64,000 bases of DNA from Spirochaetales bacterium Spiro_05 (GTDB taxonomy: Bacteria; Spirochaetota; Spirochaetia; Sphaerochaetales; Sphaerochaetaceae): positions 1 to 64,000 of the forward strand of contig LVBG01000007.1 in the NCBI GenBank assembly GCA_001603115.1, written 5' to 3'. The notes beneath the pieces are model-generated. The model did no database searches and was not told the origin of the DNA. It saw nothing but the letters and a program-made list of their open reading frames with translations. The position numbers and the translations under genes are program-made. Positions 1 to 7,976 of this stretch are shown piece after piece (positions within the stretch are counted from its first letter, which is position 1; the number at the start of each line of letters is the position of its first letter).

Positions 1-63
1 CAACTTTCTTCTCAGCTGACCGTGCAAATACTGCTATATAATAAAGTGCTACTCAACACCTCC

Positions 64-90
64 ATCCCCTTCTCATGAGGGGATTTTCTT
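64..90 (+). terminator. Rho-independent terminator before terS
   Basis: A perfect 7-bp stem (ATCCCCT at 64-70 with AGGGGAT at 78-84, loop 71-77) runs into a T-rich tract TTTTCTTT. It would end transcription of a gene left of the window. A TATAAT hexamer at 37-42 could be a -10 box, but it has no good -35 and the terminator follows at once, so late-operon transcription may need read-through or antitermination. Confidence 0.7.
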
Positions 91-113
91 TATGGTTTAT
101 CCAGGAGGGCAAA

Positions 114-650
114 ATGGAAGACCATGAGGAGCCTACGTTAGTCGAGCTTACCCAATATCAGCTTCGGTTCATTGACGAATACATGAAATGTGGGAACAAG
201 CGAGAGGCGATGATGAAGTGCGGTTACAAGGGTAAGGGTAAACGCTCTACAGTGACCAGCAGCGCAGCCAAGCTCTATAACCTACCCAAGGTAAAGGAAG
301 AGATCGAAAGACGGCGCAGGGAGCTTGCAGAAGAGAATCTGATCGACTCCAAGGCTATTGTGAAGCGTCTTACCAAGATGTTCAACGGAGAGTTGTCCAG
401 CCAGTTTGTGACCAAGCAGGGGCAGGTGGTTGATGTCCCCATCACGTTCAAGAACCAGATCGAAGCTGCAAAGGTGCTGGTGAACATTCTCGGACTCGCT
501 GAGGCTGACAACAAACAGAAAGAAGAGAAGCCTGTTGAGCAGAAGCTTGCAGAAGACCTTGAGGAGCAGACCAAGTTCTTCCTTGAGCAAAGTAAGAAGA
601 AGGCTATCGAGGTCAAGGGCATCCCCGAACCCAAGAAGGCAAAGGAATGA
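114..650 (+). CDS. terS: Phage terminase small subunit
   Basis: This protein of 178 residues should recognise the phage packaging site and hand DNA to the large terminase subunit. The N-terminal part (about residues 10-85) has the small-terminase helix-turn-helix pattern: LTQYQLRFIDEY, then a GY motif, then a charged helix with many Arg and Glu. The C-terminus is a charged, Lys/Glu-rich helix. The ATG at 114 is preferred because AGGAGG lies at 103-108; an earlier in-frame ATG at 75 sits inside the terminator hairpin and would add 13 unlikely residues. It is the first gene of the phage late operon and is followed directly by terL. Confidence 0.85.
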   Translation: MEDHEEPTLVELTQYQLRFIDEYMKCGNKREAMMKCGYKGKGKRSTVTSSAAKLYNLPKVKEEIERRRRELAEENLIDSKAIVKRLTKMFNGELSSQFVTKQGQVVDVPITFKNQIEAAKVLVNILGLAEADNKQKEEKPVEQKLAEDLEEQTKFFLEQSKKKAIEVKGIPEPKKAKE

Positions 651-691
651 TATTCCCCTACTGCAAGGTGATTGAGAGGCCTTCGCATTGA
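647..691 (+). other. Possible coupling mini-ORF between terS and terL
   Basis: A 14-codon frame (MIFPYCKVIERPSH) starts in an ATGA overlap with the terS stop and ends at a TGA at 689-691 that overlaps the TTG start of terL at 688. It could pass ribosomes from terS to terL, or be the displaced N-terminus of TerL if a frameshift exists here. The arrangement is visible in the sequence; its function is inferred. Confidence 0.3.
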
Positions 692-2292
692 CAAGGATTG
701 AGTATCACCAACAGATCAGGTCCCTCATGGCTCAGGCAGAGCGAAAGGGGACCTTGACTGAGTGGATGAGGATGATGTGCCGCAATGACATCTTCTTCCT
801 CGCCACCTACGTCCTCGGCAGGACTGACATAGACCACATCACAGACCAGAACGGCATTCCTCATTACAGGGATTGGCTGTACGAGCGCTGTATGGAGGTC
901 CAGGCAGAGCCGGATGGGTACATAGATATATGGGCCAGGGATCATTACAAATCGACCCTAATTACTTTCCTCAAAACAGTTCAAGACATTTTGGTGGACC
1001 CGGAGATAACTGTCTGTATCTACTCATACTCCAGTTCTACGGCCACCAAGTTTCTTCGTCAGATCAAGCTTGTCCTTGAGGGGAATCGCAAGCTCATAGA
1101 CCTGTTCCCGGACATTCTCTTCGATGACGTGTCCAAACCCTACTGGATTGACTCCAATGGGGACCGTCAAAAGATGATCTGGTCTGAGGACGGCATCCGT
1201 GTAAAGAGGAAATCCAATGCGAAGGAAAACACTGTTGAAGCGTCTGGGTTGGTCATTGGTCAGCGTACTGGTGGTCACTACAATCTACTCATATACGATG
1301 ACGTTGTTACGCCTGATTCTGTCACTTCCCCTGAAATGATCGCCAAGACCACGAAGCAGTGGCAAATGAGCTTGAATACAGGCTCCTCCGGCAATCTTCG
1401 TGTTCGTATCATCGGGACTCGCTACCACTATGCTGATACATATCAGACCATCATCGAATCTGGCTTTGCCAAGCTTCGTATGTACCCTTGTGTCGATGAG
1501 CGTGGGAATCCTGTTCTGTATGATCGTGAGACCATTGAGCTGAAAAAGAAGGCAATGGGCAGTGGTGTCTTCGCCTCCCAGATGATGTGTGACCCCAAGC
1601 AAGCCTCCACGATGGGCTTCAGCAAGGAGTGGCTCCAGATATGGGACGGCCAGAGCATGGCAAACCTCAACACGTACATCATCGTTGACCCCGCCGGAAC
1701 CAAGTCCAAGAAAGCTGACTACACAACCATGTGGGTGATCGGACTCGGTGCTGACCGAAACTATTACGTCCTGGATATCATCCGTGACAAGTTCGACCTC
1801 ACCGGGAAGACGAATATGCTCTTCCAACTCGTTCAGCAGTTCACCTACCGAAACAGAAAGCCCATCGTGTTCTACGAGAAGGTGTCCATGCAGTCTGATA
1901 TTGAGCATATCCAGTATGTCATGAACCAGAGAAACTATCGCTTCGCAATCAACCCTGTCGGAGCCTCTACTGCGAAGGGCCAGAGAATCGATGCGCTTGA
2001 GCCTATCTTCCGTGAACGGCGTATCTGGCTCTGCAAGGATGCCTGGCACTACAACTGGGAGGGAATGAGGGAAGACATGATGTCATCCTTCATCCGGGAA
2101 GAGTACATCCCCTATCCTTTCTGCGCTCACGATGATGCCCTGGACTCACTGTCAAGGATTGCTGATACGGAGACAGGCTCGCAGATGGTTTTCCCCGATC
2201 CGGTGTCTGTCGAGAACCAGGTCAGGTCCTTGCTCGAAGGCCGTGGGCTGAAGTTTGAGGACGCAATTCCAGTATCTTATGAGCCAATCTAG
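688..2292 (+). CDS. terL: Phage terminase large subunit
   Basis: ATPase and nuclease of the DNA-packaging motor, 534 residues. The N-terminal ATPase domain shows a deviant Walker A (ARDHYKST, about residue 82) and a Walker B (NLLIYDD, about residue 200). The C-terminal RNase H-like nuclease begins at YIIVDPAG (about residue 331), with further acidic residues near the end (HDDALDSLS). The family is the T4 gp17-like or TIGR01630-type terminase. The start is TTG at 688, with GAGAGG about 9 bases upstream; ATG at 727 is an alternative. The stop codon overlaps the stop of the opposing gene at 2289 through a shared CTAG. Confidence 0.92.
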   Translation: MTRIEYHQQIRSLMAQAERKGTLTEWMRMMCRNDIFFLATYVLGRTDIDHITDQNGIPHYRDWLYERCMEVQAEPDGYIDIWARDHYKSTLITFLKTVQDILVDPEITVCIYSYSSSTATKFLRQIKLVLEGNRKLIDLFPDILFDDVSKPYWIDSNGDRQKMIWSEDGIRVKRKSNAKENTVEASGLVIGQRTGGHYNLLIYDDVVTPDSVTSPEMIAKTTKQWQMSLNTGSSGNLRVRIIGTRYHYADTYQTIIESGFAKLRMYPCVDERGNPVLYDRETIELKKKAMGSGVFASQMMCDPKQASTMGFSKEWLQIWDGQSMANLNTYIIVDPAGTKSKKADYTTMWVIGLGADRNYYVLDIIRDKFDLTGKTNMLFQLVQQFTYRNRKPIVFYEKVSMQSDIEHIQYVMNQRNYRFAINPVGASTAKGQRIDALEPIFRERRIWLCKDAWHYNWEGMREDMMSSFIREEYIPYPFCAHDDALDSLSRIADTETGSQMVFPDPVSVENQVRSLLEGRGLKFEDAIPVSYEPI

Positions 2293-2690
2293 AACCAGTT
2301 AAGGGTGATGAGCCTCCATTTTTCGTATGAGCTTCTTTCAACTCTTGCCATGTAGCGAGTTTTAATTATCGCACCAAATGAGTTTGATGCCTCTACGTAT
2401 CCAGACACTATATACTGTTGTGTTTGACCTTGTTTTTCAATTTTTACTTCGGAGTTGCTTGGTCTTGGGAATGTTGCCGAGCTTGGAGATTTAAGAGACT
2501 CCTCTACAAAATGTTGTGCAGCATAGTACGCATCCGATGACCAGTCTATTGTTTTCCAGTTCTTCTCTTCATCCGCTATCATCTTAGCTCCTTGAGCCGA
2601 GATGATAATGAATATTAGTACTAACACTCCGAGTCCAATACCAATAATAGCACCACAACCCATCGATTGTTTCTCATTGTCCTCACTCAT
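2289..2690 (-). CDS. Small membrane-anchored protein (antisense cargo gene)
   Basis: This 133-residue protein of unknown function lies antisense inside the late operon. Residues 10-35 are a hydrophobic segment (GAIIGIGLGVLVLIFIII). A soluble domain follows with the pattern AAQHFVEESLKSPSSATFP, then a beta-rich region (QYIVSGYVEASNSFGA) ending in Trp-Phe. Small domains with a K-S-P-S-A-x-F-P motif occur in many bacterial and phage membrane or zinc-ribbon proteins without a known role. The start at 2690 has GGAGG five bases upstream; the longer start four codons earlier is less likely. It is converged on by terL. A lysogeny-expressed protein such as superinfection exclusion is possible but unproven. 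Confidence 0.75.
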   Translation of the reverse strand: MSEDNEKQSMGCGAIIGIGLGVLVLIFIIISAQGAKMIADEEKNWKTIDWSSDAYYAAQHFVEESLKSPSSATFPRPSNSEVKIEKQGQTQQYIVSGYVEASNSFGAIIKTRYMARVERSSYEKWRLITLNWF

Positions 2691-2769
2691 ACACACCTCC
2701 AATTTTGCATATATTTTACCACCATATTGTGCTTTTAGTACAATTTATTCACGTTACCTCGCAACAACA

Positions 2770-2794
2770 TTGACTTATTGCATTTTTCTACACT
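2770..2794 (+). promoter_or_regulatory. Possible promoter for the portal gene
   Basis: TTGACT at 2770-2775 and TACACT at 2789-2794 lie just before the portal ATG at 2801, which has no Shine-Dalgarno. The spacing of 13 is too short for a standard sigma70 promoter, so this is tentative. A restart here would make sense because the antisense gene interrupts the late operon. Confidence 0.25.
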
Positions 2795-2800
2795 GAGTCC

Positions 2801-4516
2801 ATGAATACTGTAGTAGTTGGTCTCGATAATGGTTCCAAGGACTATCTTGGCCGAAGAGAGCCGATAAAAAAGCAGGGTGATGACCCGCTGGCGAAAGCCA
2901 TTGCAGCCAAATGGAGCAGACTTCAGACCATCCGTCAGAAGACCGAATCTCTCCGTTGGGAGGCTTGTGCTTATGTCCAGCATAGGATGAATGAATTCAG
3001 CAACGAGAATAGTCCGATAAAAGCGGTGAAGCTGTATAACACCGCTGGTATTCTTGCTTTCGACACGTTCATCAACGGCTACCACGGTAATCTCATCACT
3101 CCCTCCATGCGTTGGTTCAAGCTCACTGTGGTCGGTGAGGACTTTGAGGAGTCTGACACCATCTACGGTGCGAACGACTACCTAGAGGTCAGCGAGAACC
3201 AGATGTTCGCAGAGCTGAACAAGACTAATTTCTATCCCCTGGACAAGCTTGCAACCAAGGATGCTGCCGTTCAGGGAACAAGCGCTGAATGGGTCTATGA
3301 CGATGTTGAGCATGGAGAATGCGTATTTGAGACTATTGCTCCGTGGGACTTCTGGATTGACAAAAACTCTCGTGGAAGGATCGATACCATCTTCATCCGA
3401 TTCACCATGACTTCTGCTGATGCTCTGGATAGGTTCGGGGAAAAGACCCCTCCAGACTTGAGGAATGAGGTGGAGACCGATGCCGGGCATACCGAGCATG
3501 AATTCATCCTTGCAATCTATCCTCGCAAGAAGCTCAGAAGTGACAAGGGCAAGGTACTTATCTCCACCGAGAAGCCCTATGCAGCAGTGACCTACTACCC
3601 AACCGAAGATTGCATTGTAGAGGAATCCGGCTATGACGATTTCCCTGTGGCAGTCCATGTGTTCGAGCCAGACGGTTCCAGCGTCTATGGCAAGGGCTTG
3701 GTAATGAAGTTCCTCCCGGAGCTGAAGAGGCTCAATTCCATGTCCAAGGACGAGCTTGTAGCCATCCAGAAGGTATCCGATCCTCCTATGGCCGTTCCCG
3801 AATCACTGAAGGGACGATTCTCCCTCAATCCGGGGGCAAGGAACTACCTAGGCAACAGCGAACAGACACCTCAGATGATTCAGAGCGTACAGGACGTTGG
3901 TTGGCTCAGTCAGGAAATCAAGGAGCTTGAGGAGAAGATCGGACGACTGTTCTTCAATGACCTGTTTAACTTTTTAATGCGTCAGGACAAGGTACTCACC
4001 GCTACCCAGACACAGGCAATCAAGAGTGAGGAACTTGCACTCCTCGCTTCGATTCTCGGTACGACCCAGTACATGAAGATCAACCCCATCGTTAAGCGGG
4101 TGTTCAGAATCATGTCCAAGGGCCGAAGGATACCTACTCCTCCAAAGGAACTGCTGAGAATCAAGAACGCATTGCTGAAGATTGAGCTGGATGGACCTCT
4201 TGCAAAGAATGTGAAGATGTTCGCCATGCAGGATGGTCTCCAGGCTTCCCTTGAGTGGATGCAGAACCTCCACGCAATGCAGCTCACCAACACCTTTGAC
4301 AACATCGACATGGACCTCTTCGTGAGAAAGGCCATGATTGCCGCCGGGCTACCGCAGTCTGTACTGAGGGAGCTTGCAGATGTGGCTCAGATGAGAAAGC
4401 AGAAGGAGGCGATGATACAGCAGCAACAGCAGATGCAGCAGATGCAACAGGCTTCTGAAATCCAGCGGAACATGGGCGGGCAGGGAAATCTCAATAATGC
4501 GGCGGGTATGAACTGA
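2801..4516 (+). CDS. Portal (head-to-tail connector) protein
   Basis: This 571-residue protein should form the dodecameric portal at the capsid vertex through which DNA is packaged and released. It matches the T7 gp8-like connector family: an N-terminal helical region (LAKAIAAKWSRLQTIRQKTESLRWEACAYV; residues 30-60), the wing motif NGYHGNLITPSMRWFKL (about 92-108), a long central region with WDFWIDKNSRG, and a Gln/Met-rich C-terminal tail (about 525-560) typical of podovirus portals. There is no clear ribosome-binding site before the ATG at 2801. Its stop overlaps the next start (TGATG). Confidence 0.88.
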   Translation: MNTVVVGLDNGSKDYLGRREPIKKQGDDPLAKAIAAKWSRLQTIRQKTESLRWEACAYVQHRMNEFSNENSPIKAVKLYNTAGILAFDTFINGYHGNLITPSMRWFKLTVVGEDFEESDTIYGANDYLEVSENQMFAELNKTNFYPLDKLATKDAAVQGTSAEWVYDDVEHGECVFETIAPWDFWIDKNSRGRIDTIFIRFTMTSADALDRFGEKTPPDLRNEVETDAGHTEHEFILAIYPRKKLRSDKGKVLISTEKPYAAVTYYPTEDCIVEESGYDDFPVAVHVFEPDGSSVYGKGLVMKFLPELKRLNSMSKDELVAIQKVSDPPMAVPESLKGRFSLNPGARNYLGNSEQTPQMIQSVQDVGWLSQEIKELEEKIGRLFFNDLFNFLMRQDKVLTATQTQAIKSEELALLASILGTTQYMKINPIVKRVFRIMSKGRRIPTPPKELLRIKNALLKIELDGPLAKNVKMFAMQDGLQASLEWMQNLHAMQLTNTFDNIDMDLFVRKAMIAAGLPQSVLRELADVAQMRKQKEAMIQQQQQMQQMQQASEIQRNMGGQGNLNNAAGMN

Positions 4517-4818
4517 TGATAACCAACCATACCAAGCTGTCCAACGAGGACATGATTAACCGCCATGCCGTGAGGAAGGCCTACAACACCCCAGACGGAA
4601 GGCTTGAGCTTATCAGGCTTCTCACCGATCTGGGGACCTTCAGAGAGGTAAACCATGAGGAACTGCCACTGAGGAATTACGGAATCCGCAAGTTGGAGGA
4701 ACTTGGATTCTTGGACATAGAAGTGGTTGTGGAGGTGGTGAACTTCCTGTTCTCGCTTCCTCTCGCCTTACGACCGACTGTCGAAGAGACAGGCGAAGTG
4801 ACAGACGACCTCCTGTAG
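4516..4818 (+). CDS. Hypothetical phage structural-operon protein
   Basis: A 100-residue protein that I do not recognise. It has no membrane segment or signal peptide and is mostly helical and charged, with a central stretch NRHAVRKAYNTPDGRLELIRLLTDLG. It is translationally coupled to the portal gene (TGATG at 4514-4518) and precedes the scaffold. A short gene between portal and scaffold is common in podoviruses. A role in head assembly is inferred from position only. Confidence 0.7.
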   Translation: MITNHTKLSNEDMINRHAVRKAYNTPDGRLELIRLLTDLGTFREVNHEELPLRNYGIRKLEELGFLDIEVVVEVVNFLFSLPLALRPTVEETGEVTDDLL

Positions 4819-4835
4819 GTCGATTGGAGATATAG

Positions 4836-5579
4836 ATGCACGTTAATGGAGAACAGCAGAACGTTGAGACTCCTGCGGACCCGAACCCGGAGAGTACGCC
4901 GGATTTGAATCCCAATGGTGAGCAGACCGATGCTACCCCTGCAACCACGCAACCCACTGCTCAGAAGTGGATGGCACAGCTCCCTGACGAATTGAAGGGC
5001 AACGAGAACCTTTCCAAGTATTCCAGCTTGGGTGAGGCTCTGAAAGGCCTTCTGGATGGAAGCAAACCCGACACACAAGAAGGTGGAGAGGGATCACAGG
5101 AGACCAATCCTGCGATTGACTACAAATTCACGAAAACTTTCGTGGAGGGTGCTGACGCTGATGGAACCCTATCCAAGAAGCTGACCGAAACCCTCAAGTC
5201 GCTTGGCCTCCCGCAGGACAAGGCAGAACCCATCTACAACGCACTGGTGGACTACCAGAACGGCAACATCGAGACCTTCATGAAACAAGGCAAAGAGATG
5301 TGCGAAGCCGCTCTGAAAGAGAGCTGGGGCAACAAGTACGATGCGAAGAATGCCGCCATGAAGAGGGCCTACGACAAGTTGGTGAAGGAAGGCTCTGAGC
5401 TTGACAAGGGACTGAAGATGACCGGGGCGCATAACAATCCGTTCGTTGCACAGATTCTTGCAGAGCTTGGGGAATCAATCAGTGAGCATACTCCCCCGAA
5501 CAACTCTTCCGTTGGAAGTCAGAAGTCTTCGGGGTCCTTCCTTTCAAGGGAAGGCGAAAAGTATCCGTGGCAAATGTAA
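4836..5579 (+). CDS. Capsid scaffolding protein
   Basis: This 247-residue protein is called scaffold from position directly before the major capsid gene and from composition. The N-terminus (residues 1-40) is low-complexity, rich in Pro, Thr, Asn and Glu. It is followed by KWMAQLPDELKGNENLSKYSSLGEALKGLL, the W-x-x-x-LP-x-x-L-K-x-x pattern seen in many phage scaffolds, then helical charged segments and a Ser-rich C-terminus ending in basic and aromatic residues. Scaffolds guide procapsid assembly and leave before maturation. TGGAGA provides the ribosome-binding site. Confidence 0.75.
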   Translation: MHVNGEQQNVETPADPNPESTPDLNPNGEQTDATPATTQPTAQKWMAQLPDELKGNENLSKYSSLGEALKGLLDGSKPDTQEGGEGSQETNPAIDYKFTKTFVEGADADGTLSKKLTETLKSLGLPQDKAEPIYNALVDYQNGNIETFMKQGKEMCEAALKESWGNKYDAKNAAMKRAYDKLVKEGSELDKGLKMTGAHNNPFVAQILAELGESISEHTPPNNSSVGSQKSSGSFLSREGEKYPWQM

Positions 5580-5593
5580 GAAGGAAATAGCAA

Positions 5594-6616
5594 ATGGCTT
5601 ACGAATACATGACTCTGGCAGAGCTGACCAAAGGTCTTGGCAAACCAGACATTACGAACGTGGTCGATGAGATCACCCGCACCACTACCATGCTCTCCGA
5701 TGCTTCGTTCACCGAGGCTACCGGGATGCTGGAACACATGGGCTTGAGAAAGACTTCCTTGCCGACCAACGAATGGGTTGCAATCGACCAGGGTGGTAAG
5801 TCCAGCAAGGGCCACAAGGAATTGTTCAATGACAATCTGGGTATGATTGAGTCTTGGGCAACCGCACGTCAGAAAGAAGGCATGATTGCTCCCAATCCCG
5901 AAGCTGCTTATGCAGAGGATGAGCGGGACCACGTGACTTCGATGGCTCTGGATGTTGAATCTTGCCTCATCTACGGTGGTGCCAAGCCCGGCCAGTTCAA
6001 GGGTATCATGCCCCGGTTCAACAAGATCACCGAAGCTGCCGACCTTGCCAATATCCGAAGCAAGCCGCAGTTCATCACCTTGGACAACGGTGGTGAGACC
6101 GATGAGGCAATGTCTTCGATCCTCATGGTCATCTGGGGCGCAGGTGCCACCAACATGCTCTATCCCCGCTATGCGGCGAACAAGGGTATCCAGATCACCA
6201 AGGGCCAGTGGCAGGTCATTGAGGAAGGTGGGGAGAAGTTCTTCCAGAGAGACACCCAGTTCCTTATGAGCACTGGTCTGAGCCTTATGAACCGCTTTGC
6301 AGCTTTGCGTATCGCCAACATCGATACCAGTGACGCTAACCTTGCGACCTCCATGCCGAAGCTCAAGAAGAACCTGTTCAAGGCCTTCACCCTGCTTCCT
6401 CAGCAGTTCAAGAGCCGAGTACGCATTTACGCTCCCGGTTCCGTCCTCGCTGGTCTGAACGACTACTACGCTGGTCTGGTTCAGCCTGTCACCTATCAGG
6501 GAGCAATTCCTGTGAACGCAATCGGTGACGTTCGGTTTGATCGCTTCGTCCTTCGCCAGTGTGACTCCATGCTGGATGCGGGTGAAGATGTCGTTGATGG
6601 TGGAGTACAGGCATAA
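5594..6616 (+). CDS. Major capsid protein
   Basis: A 340-residue protein that would form the icosahedral shell with the HK97 fold. Features resemble the Epsilon15/BPP-1-type capsid group: an N-terminal arm (MTLAELTKGLGKPDITNVVDEIT), a segment TARQKEGMIAPNPEAAYAEDERDHVTSM, and a conserved central stretch with YGGAKPGQFKGIMPRFN. The C-terminus contains VNAIGDVRFDRFVLRQCDSML. Upstream AAGGAA serves as the ribosome-binding site. It sits between the scaffold and a small beta-rich protein, the normal capsid gene order. Strong codon bias leaves a long open antisense frame here that is not a gene. Confidence 0.87.
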   Translation: MAYEYMTLAELTKGLGKPDITNVVDEITRTTTMLSDASFTEATGMLEHMGLRKTSLPTNEWVAIDQGGKSSKGHKELFNDNLGMIESWATARQKEGMIAPNPEAAYAEDERDHVTSMALDVESCLIYGGAKPGQFKGIMPRFNKITEAADLANIRSKPQFITLDNGGETDEAMSSILMVIWGAGATNMLYPRYAANKGIQITKGQWQVIEEGGEKFFQRDTQFLMSTGLSLMNRFAALRIANIDTSDANLATSMPKLKKNLFKAFTLLPQQFKSRVRIYAPGSVLAGLNDYYAGLVQPVTYQGAIPVNAIGDVRFDRFVLRQCDSMLDAGEDVVDGGVQA

Positions 6617-6626
6617 GGGGGACTGA

Positions 6627-7079
6627 ATGTTGTACGAAAAGAAAAGAACCTTTGGGCGTGAACCCATTGACCTGAAAGATGCTGCTCTTGCGATGGTTGG
6701 TGAGACCGGGGCAAGCGCCGCTGTCTATGCCGGAAGTCTCGGTCTGAGTGGAGCCCCTGCAACCGCAGGGACCCTCGACTACGAGTCGGACAATCAGCAT
6801 TTCCCTGAAGAGAATACCCTTGAGGTAATCGGTTGGGAGGATGCTGACTCTGCCGCTGATGGGGCCACTCTCACCATCACTCTCCAGTCCAGTGCTGATG
6901 GTACTGTTTGGAAGAATGAGGTTGAGTTTGCCCTTGCGCAGGGTGACATCAAGAAGGATGAATTGATTCGAAGATTCTCCATTCCCGCACAGGCAGGTCG
7001 GCACATGCGCCTGAAGCTGGTGGGTGGGGTTGAGGCGTTTACCGCTGGCAAGATTCTTGCCCTCGTGAGACCTCTGTGA
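6627..7079 (+). CDS. Probable capsid cement/decoration protein (Bbp16-like)
   Basis: A 150-residue beta-rich protein directly behind the capsid gene. It contains IDLKDAALAMVGETG at the N-terminus and a conserved middle (TLEVIGWEDADSAADGATLTITLQSSADG; about 55-95), followed by RRFSIPAQAGRHMRLKLV. Position, size and the strand-rich pattern fit the Bbp16 family of capsid-stabilising proteins of BPP-1/Epsilon15-like phages. The family call is from recall, not a search. AGGGGGA gives a strong ribosome-binding site. The stop overlaps the next GTG start. Confidence 0.6.
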   Translation: MLYEKKRTFGREPIDLKDAALAMVGETGASAAVYAGSLGLSGAPATAGTLDYESDNQHFPEENTLEVIGWEDADSAADGATLTITLQSSADGTVWKNEVEFALAQGDIKKDELIRRFSIPAQAGRHMRLKLVGGVEAFTAGKILALVRPL

Positions 7080-7279
7080 TCGATTCTCTTCACAAGAAGT
7101 ACGTCTGTGTCTCCTCTGTTTACAGGGGAGGCCAGTTGTACAACCCCGGAGATATCCTGCTCACCGAGGAGGAATACACCGGGACGAAATTTGTTCCCGC
7201 TTCCTTTGATGAGAATGTGCCTCAAGTGGAAGTGAGACCGAAGAAAAGAATGAAGACGACCCCGGAGGTAGGGGCCTAG
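7076..7279 (+). CDS. Small hypothetical head protein
   Basis: A 67-residue protein with a GTG start that overlaps the previous stop (GTGA). The core YRGGQLYNPGDILLTEEEY resembles short phage head proteins with a small beta domain, and the C-terminus is basic (RPKKRMKTT). It sits between the cement protein and the adaptor, as head-completion proteins do. Function is inferred from position. Confidence 0.6.
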   Translation: MIDSLHKKYVCVSSVYRGGQLYNPGDILLTEEEYTGTKFVPASFDENVPQVEVRPKKRMKTTPEVGA

Positions 7280-7288
7280 CTTAACTTT

Positions 7289-7320
7289 CCGTGGGTTCCT
7301 CCTGCCCACGGATTTCTCTC
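7289..7320 (+). terminator. Weak intrinsic terminator or hairpin in late operon
   Basis: CCGTGGG (7289-7295) pairs perfectly with CCCACGG (7305-7311), followed by ATTTCTCTC. The T-tract is poor, so it is likely a partial terminator that lowers expression of tail genes relative to capsid genes. Confidence 0.5.
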
Positions 7321-7337
7321 ATTTTCGAGGTGACATT

Positions 7338-7976
7338 ATGAACAAGCTTGCCCTGTACAATCTTGCACTCTCCCTCCTGGATATGAAGATCAGCGATCTC
7401 CAGACCCAGACGAAGGAACTTACCTTACTTGAGCTGAATTACGGCAAGGTTGTCTCATACTGTCTGAAGGCGTGGGACTTCCCTTTCCTCGTGAAGATGC
7501 TTGTCCTCACTGAAGTGAAAGAGGATGCTGACGGCTATCCCATCGCTTGGGGGAAGTACCAGTACGGCTACACAGTCCCCCCAGACTTCAGCAGAGCCAT
7601 CAGGATCAACGCAGATGAGCGCATATCTTACGCATACAGGTTCGGCAAGCTCTGGTGCAATGAGGACAATCCTGAGCTTGAGTACATGCCGAATGATCTT
7701 GAGCTGGACGATGATGGAAACTACACCGCACCGAATGATTTCCTTGCTCTCGTTGCCTATCAGCTTGCTCTCCATGTAGCTCCCATGCTGGACCCTCAGA
7801 GCCAAGCGCAGAGCATTGCAGCACAGATGTATCAGCTCACCCTCGCTTCCATCATCGAGAGCGAAACCAGAAGCAACAACAGGCCAACCAACTATGAGTC
7901 CTCTAACCCTTGGGAAGGTGAGCTTGTGATTACTTCTCAAGCAGTGAGGGACGCAATCATCAGAGGGGAGATTTGA
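7338..7976 (+). CDS. Head-tail adaptor (T7 gp11-like tail tubular protein A)
   Basis: This 212-residue protein should form the ring that joins portal and nozzle. It has the typical start NKLALYNLALSLLDMKISDL, a short helical N-terminal domain, a central beta region (WGKYQYGYTVPPDFSRAIRINAD), and a helical C-terminal half with FLALVAYQLALHVAPML. Length fits the T7 gp11 family. GAGGTGAC lies upstream of the ATG. Its stop overlaps the nozzle gene start (TGATG). Confidence 0.82.
   Translation: MNKLALYNLALSLLDMKISDLQTQTKELTLLELNYGKVVSYCLKAWDFPFLVKMLVLTEVKEDADGYPIAWGKYQYGYTVPPDFSRAIRINADERISYAYRFGKLWCNEDNPELEYMPNDLELDDDGNYTAPNDFLALVAYQLALHVAPMLDPQSQAQSIAAQMYQLTLASIIESETRSNNRPTNYESSNPWEGELVITSQAVRDAIIRGEI

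Noticed and set aside
5519-6667. Long antisense open frame (about 380 codons) opposite the capsid gene
   Set aside because: It mirrors the codon bias of the capsid gene, has no ribosome-binding site or recognisable motif, and would cover a core phage gene.
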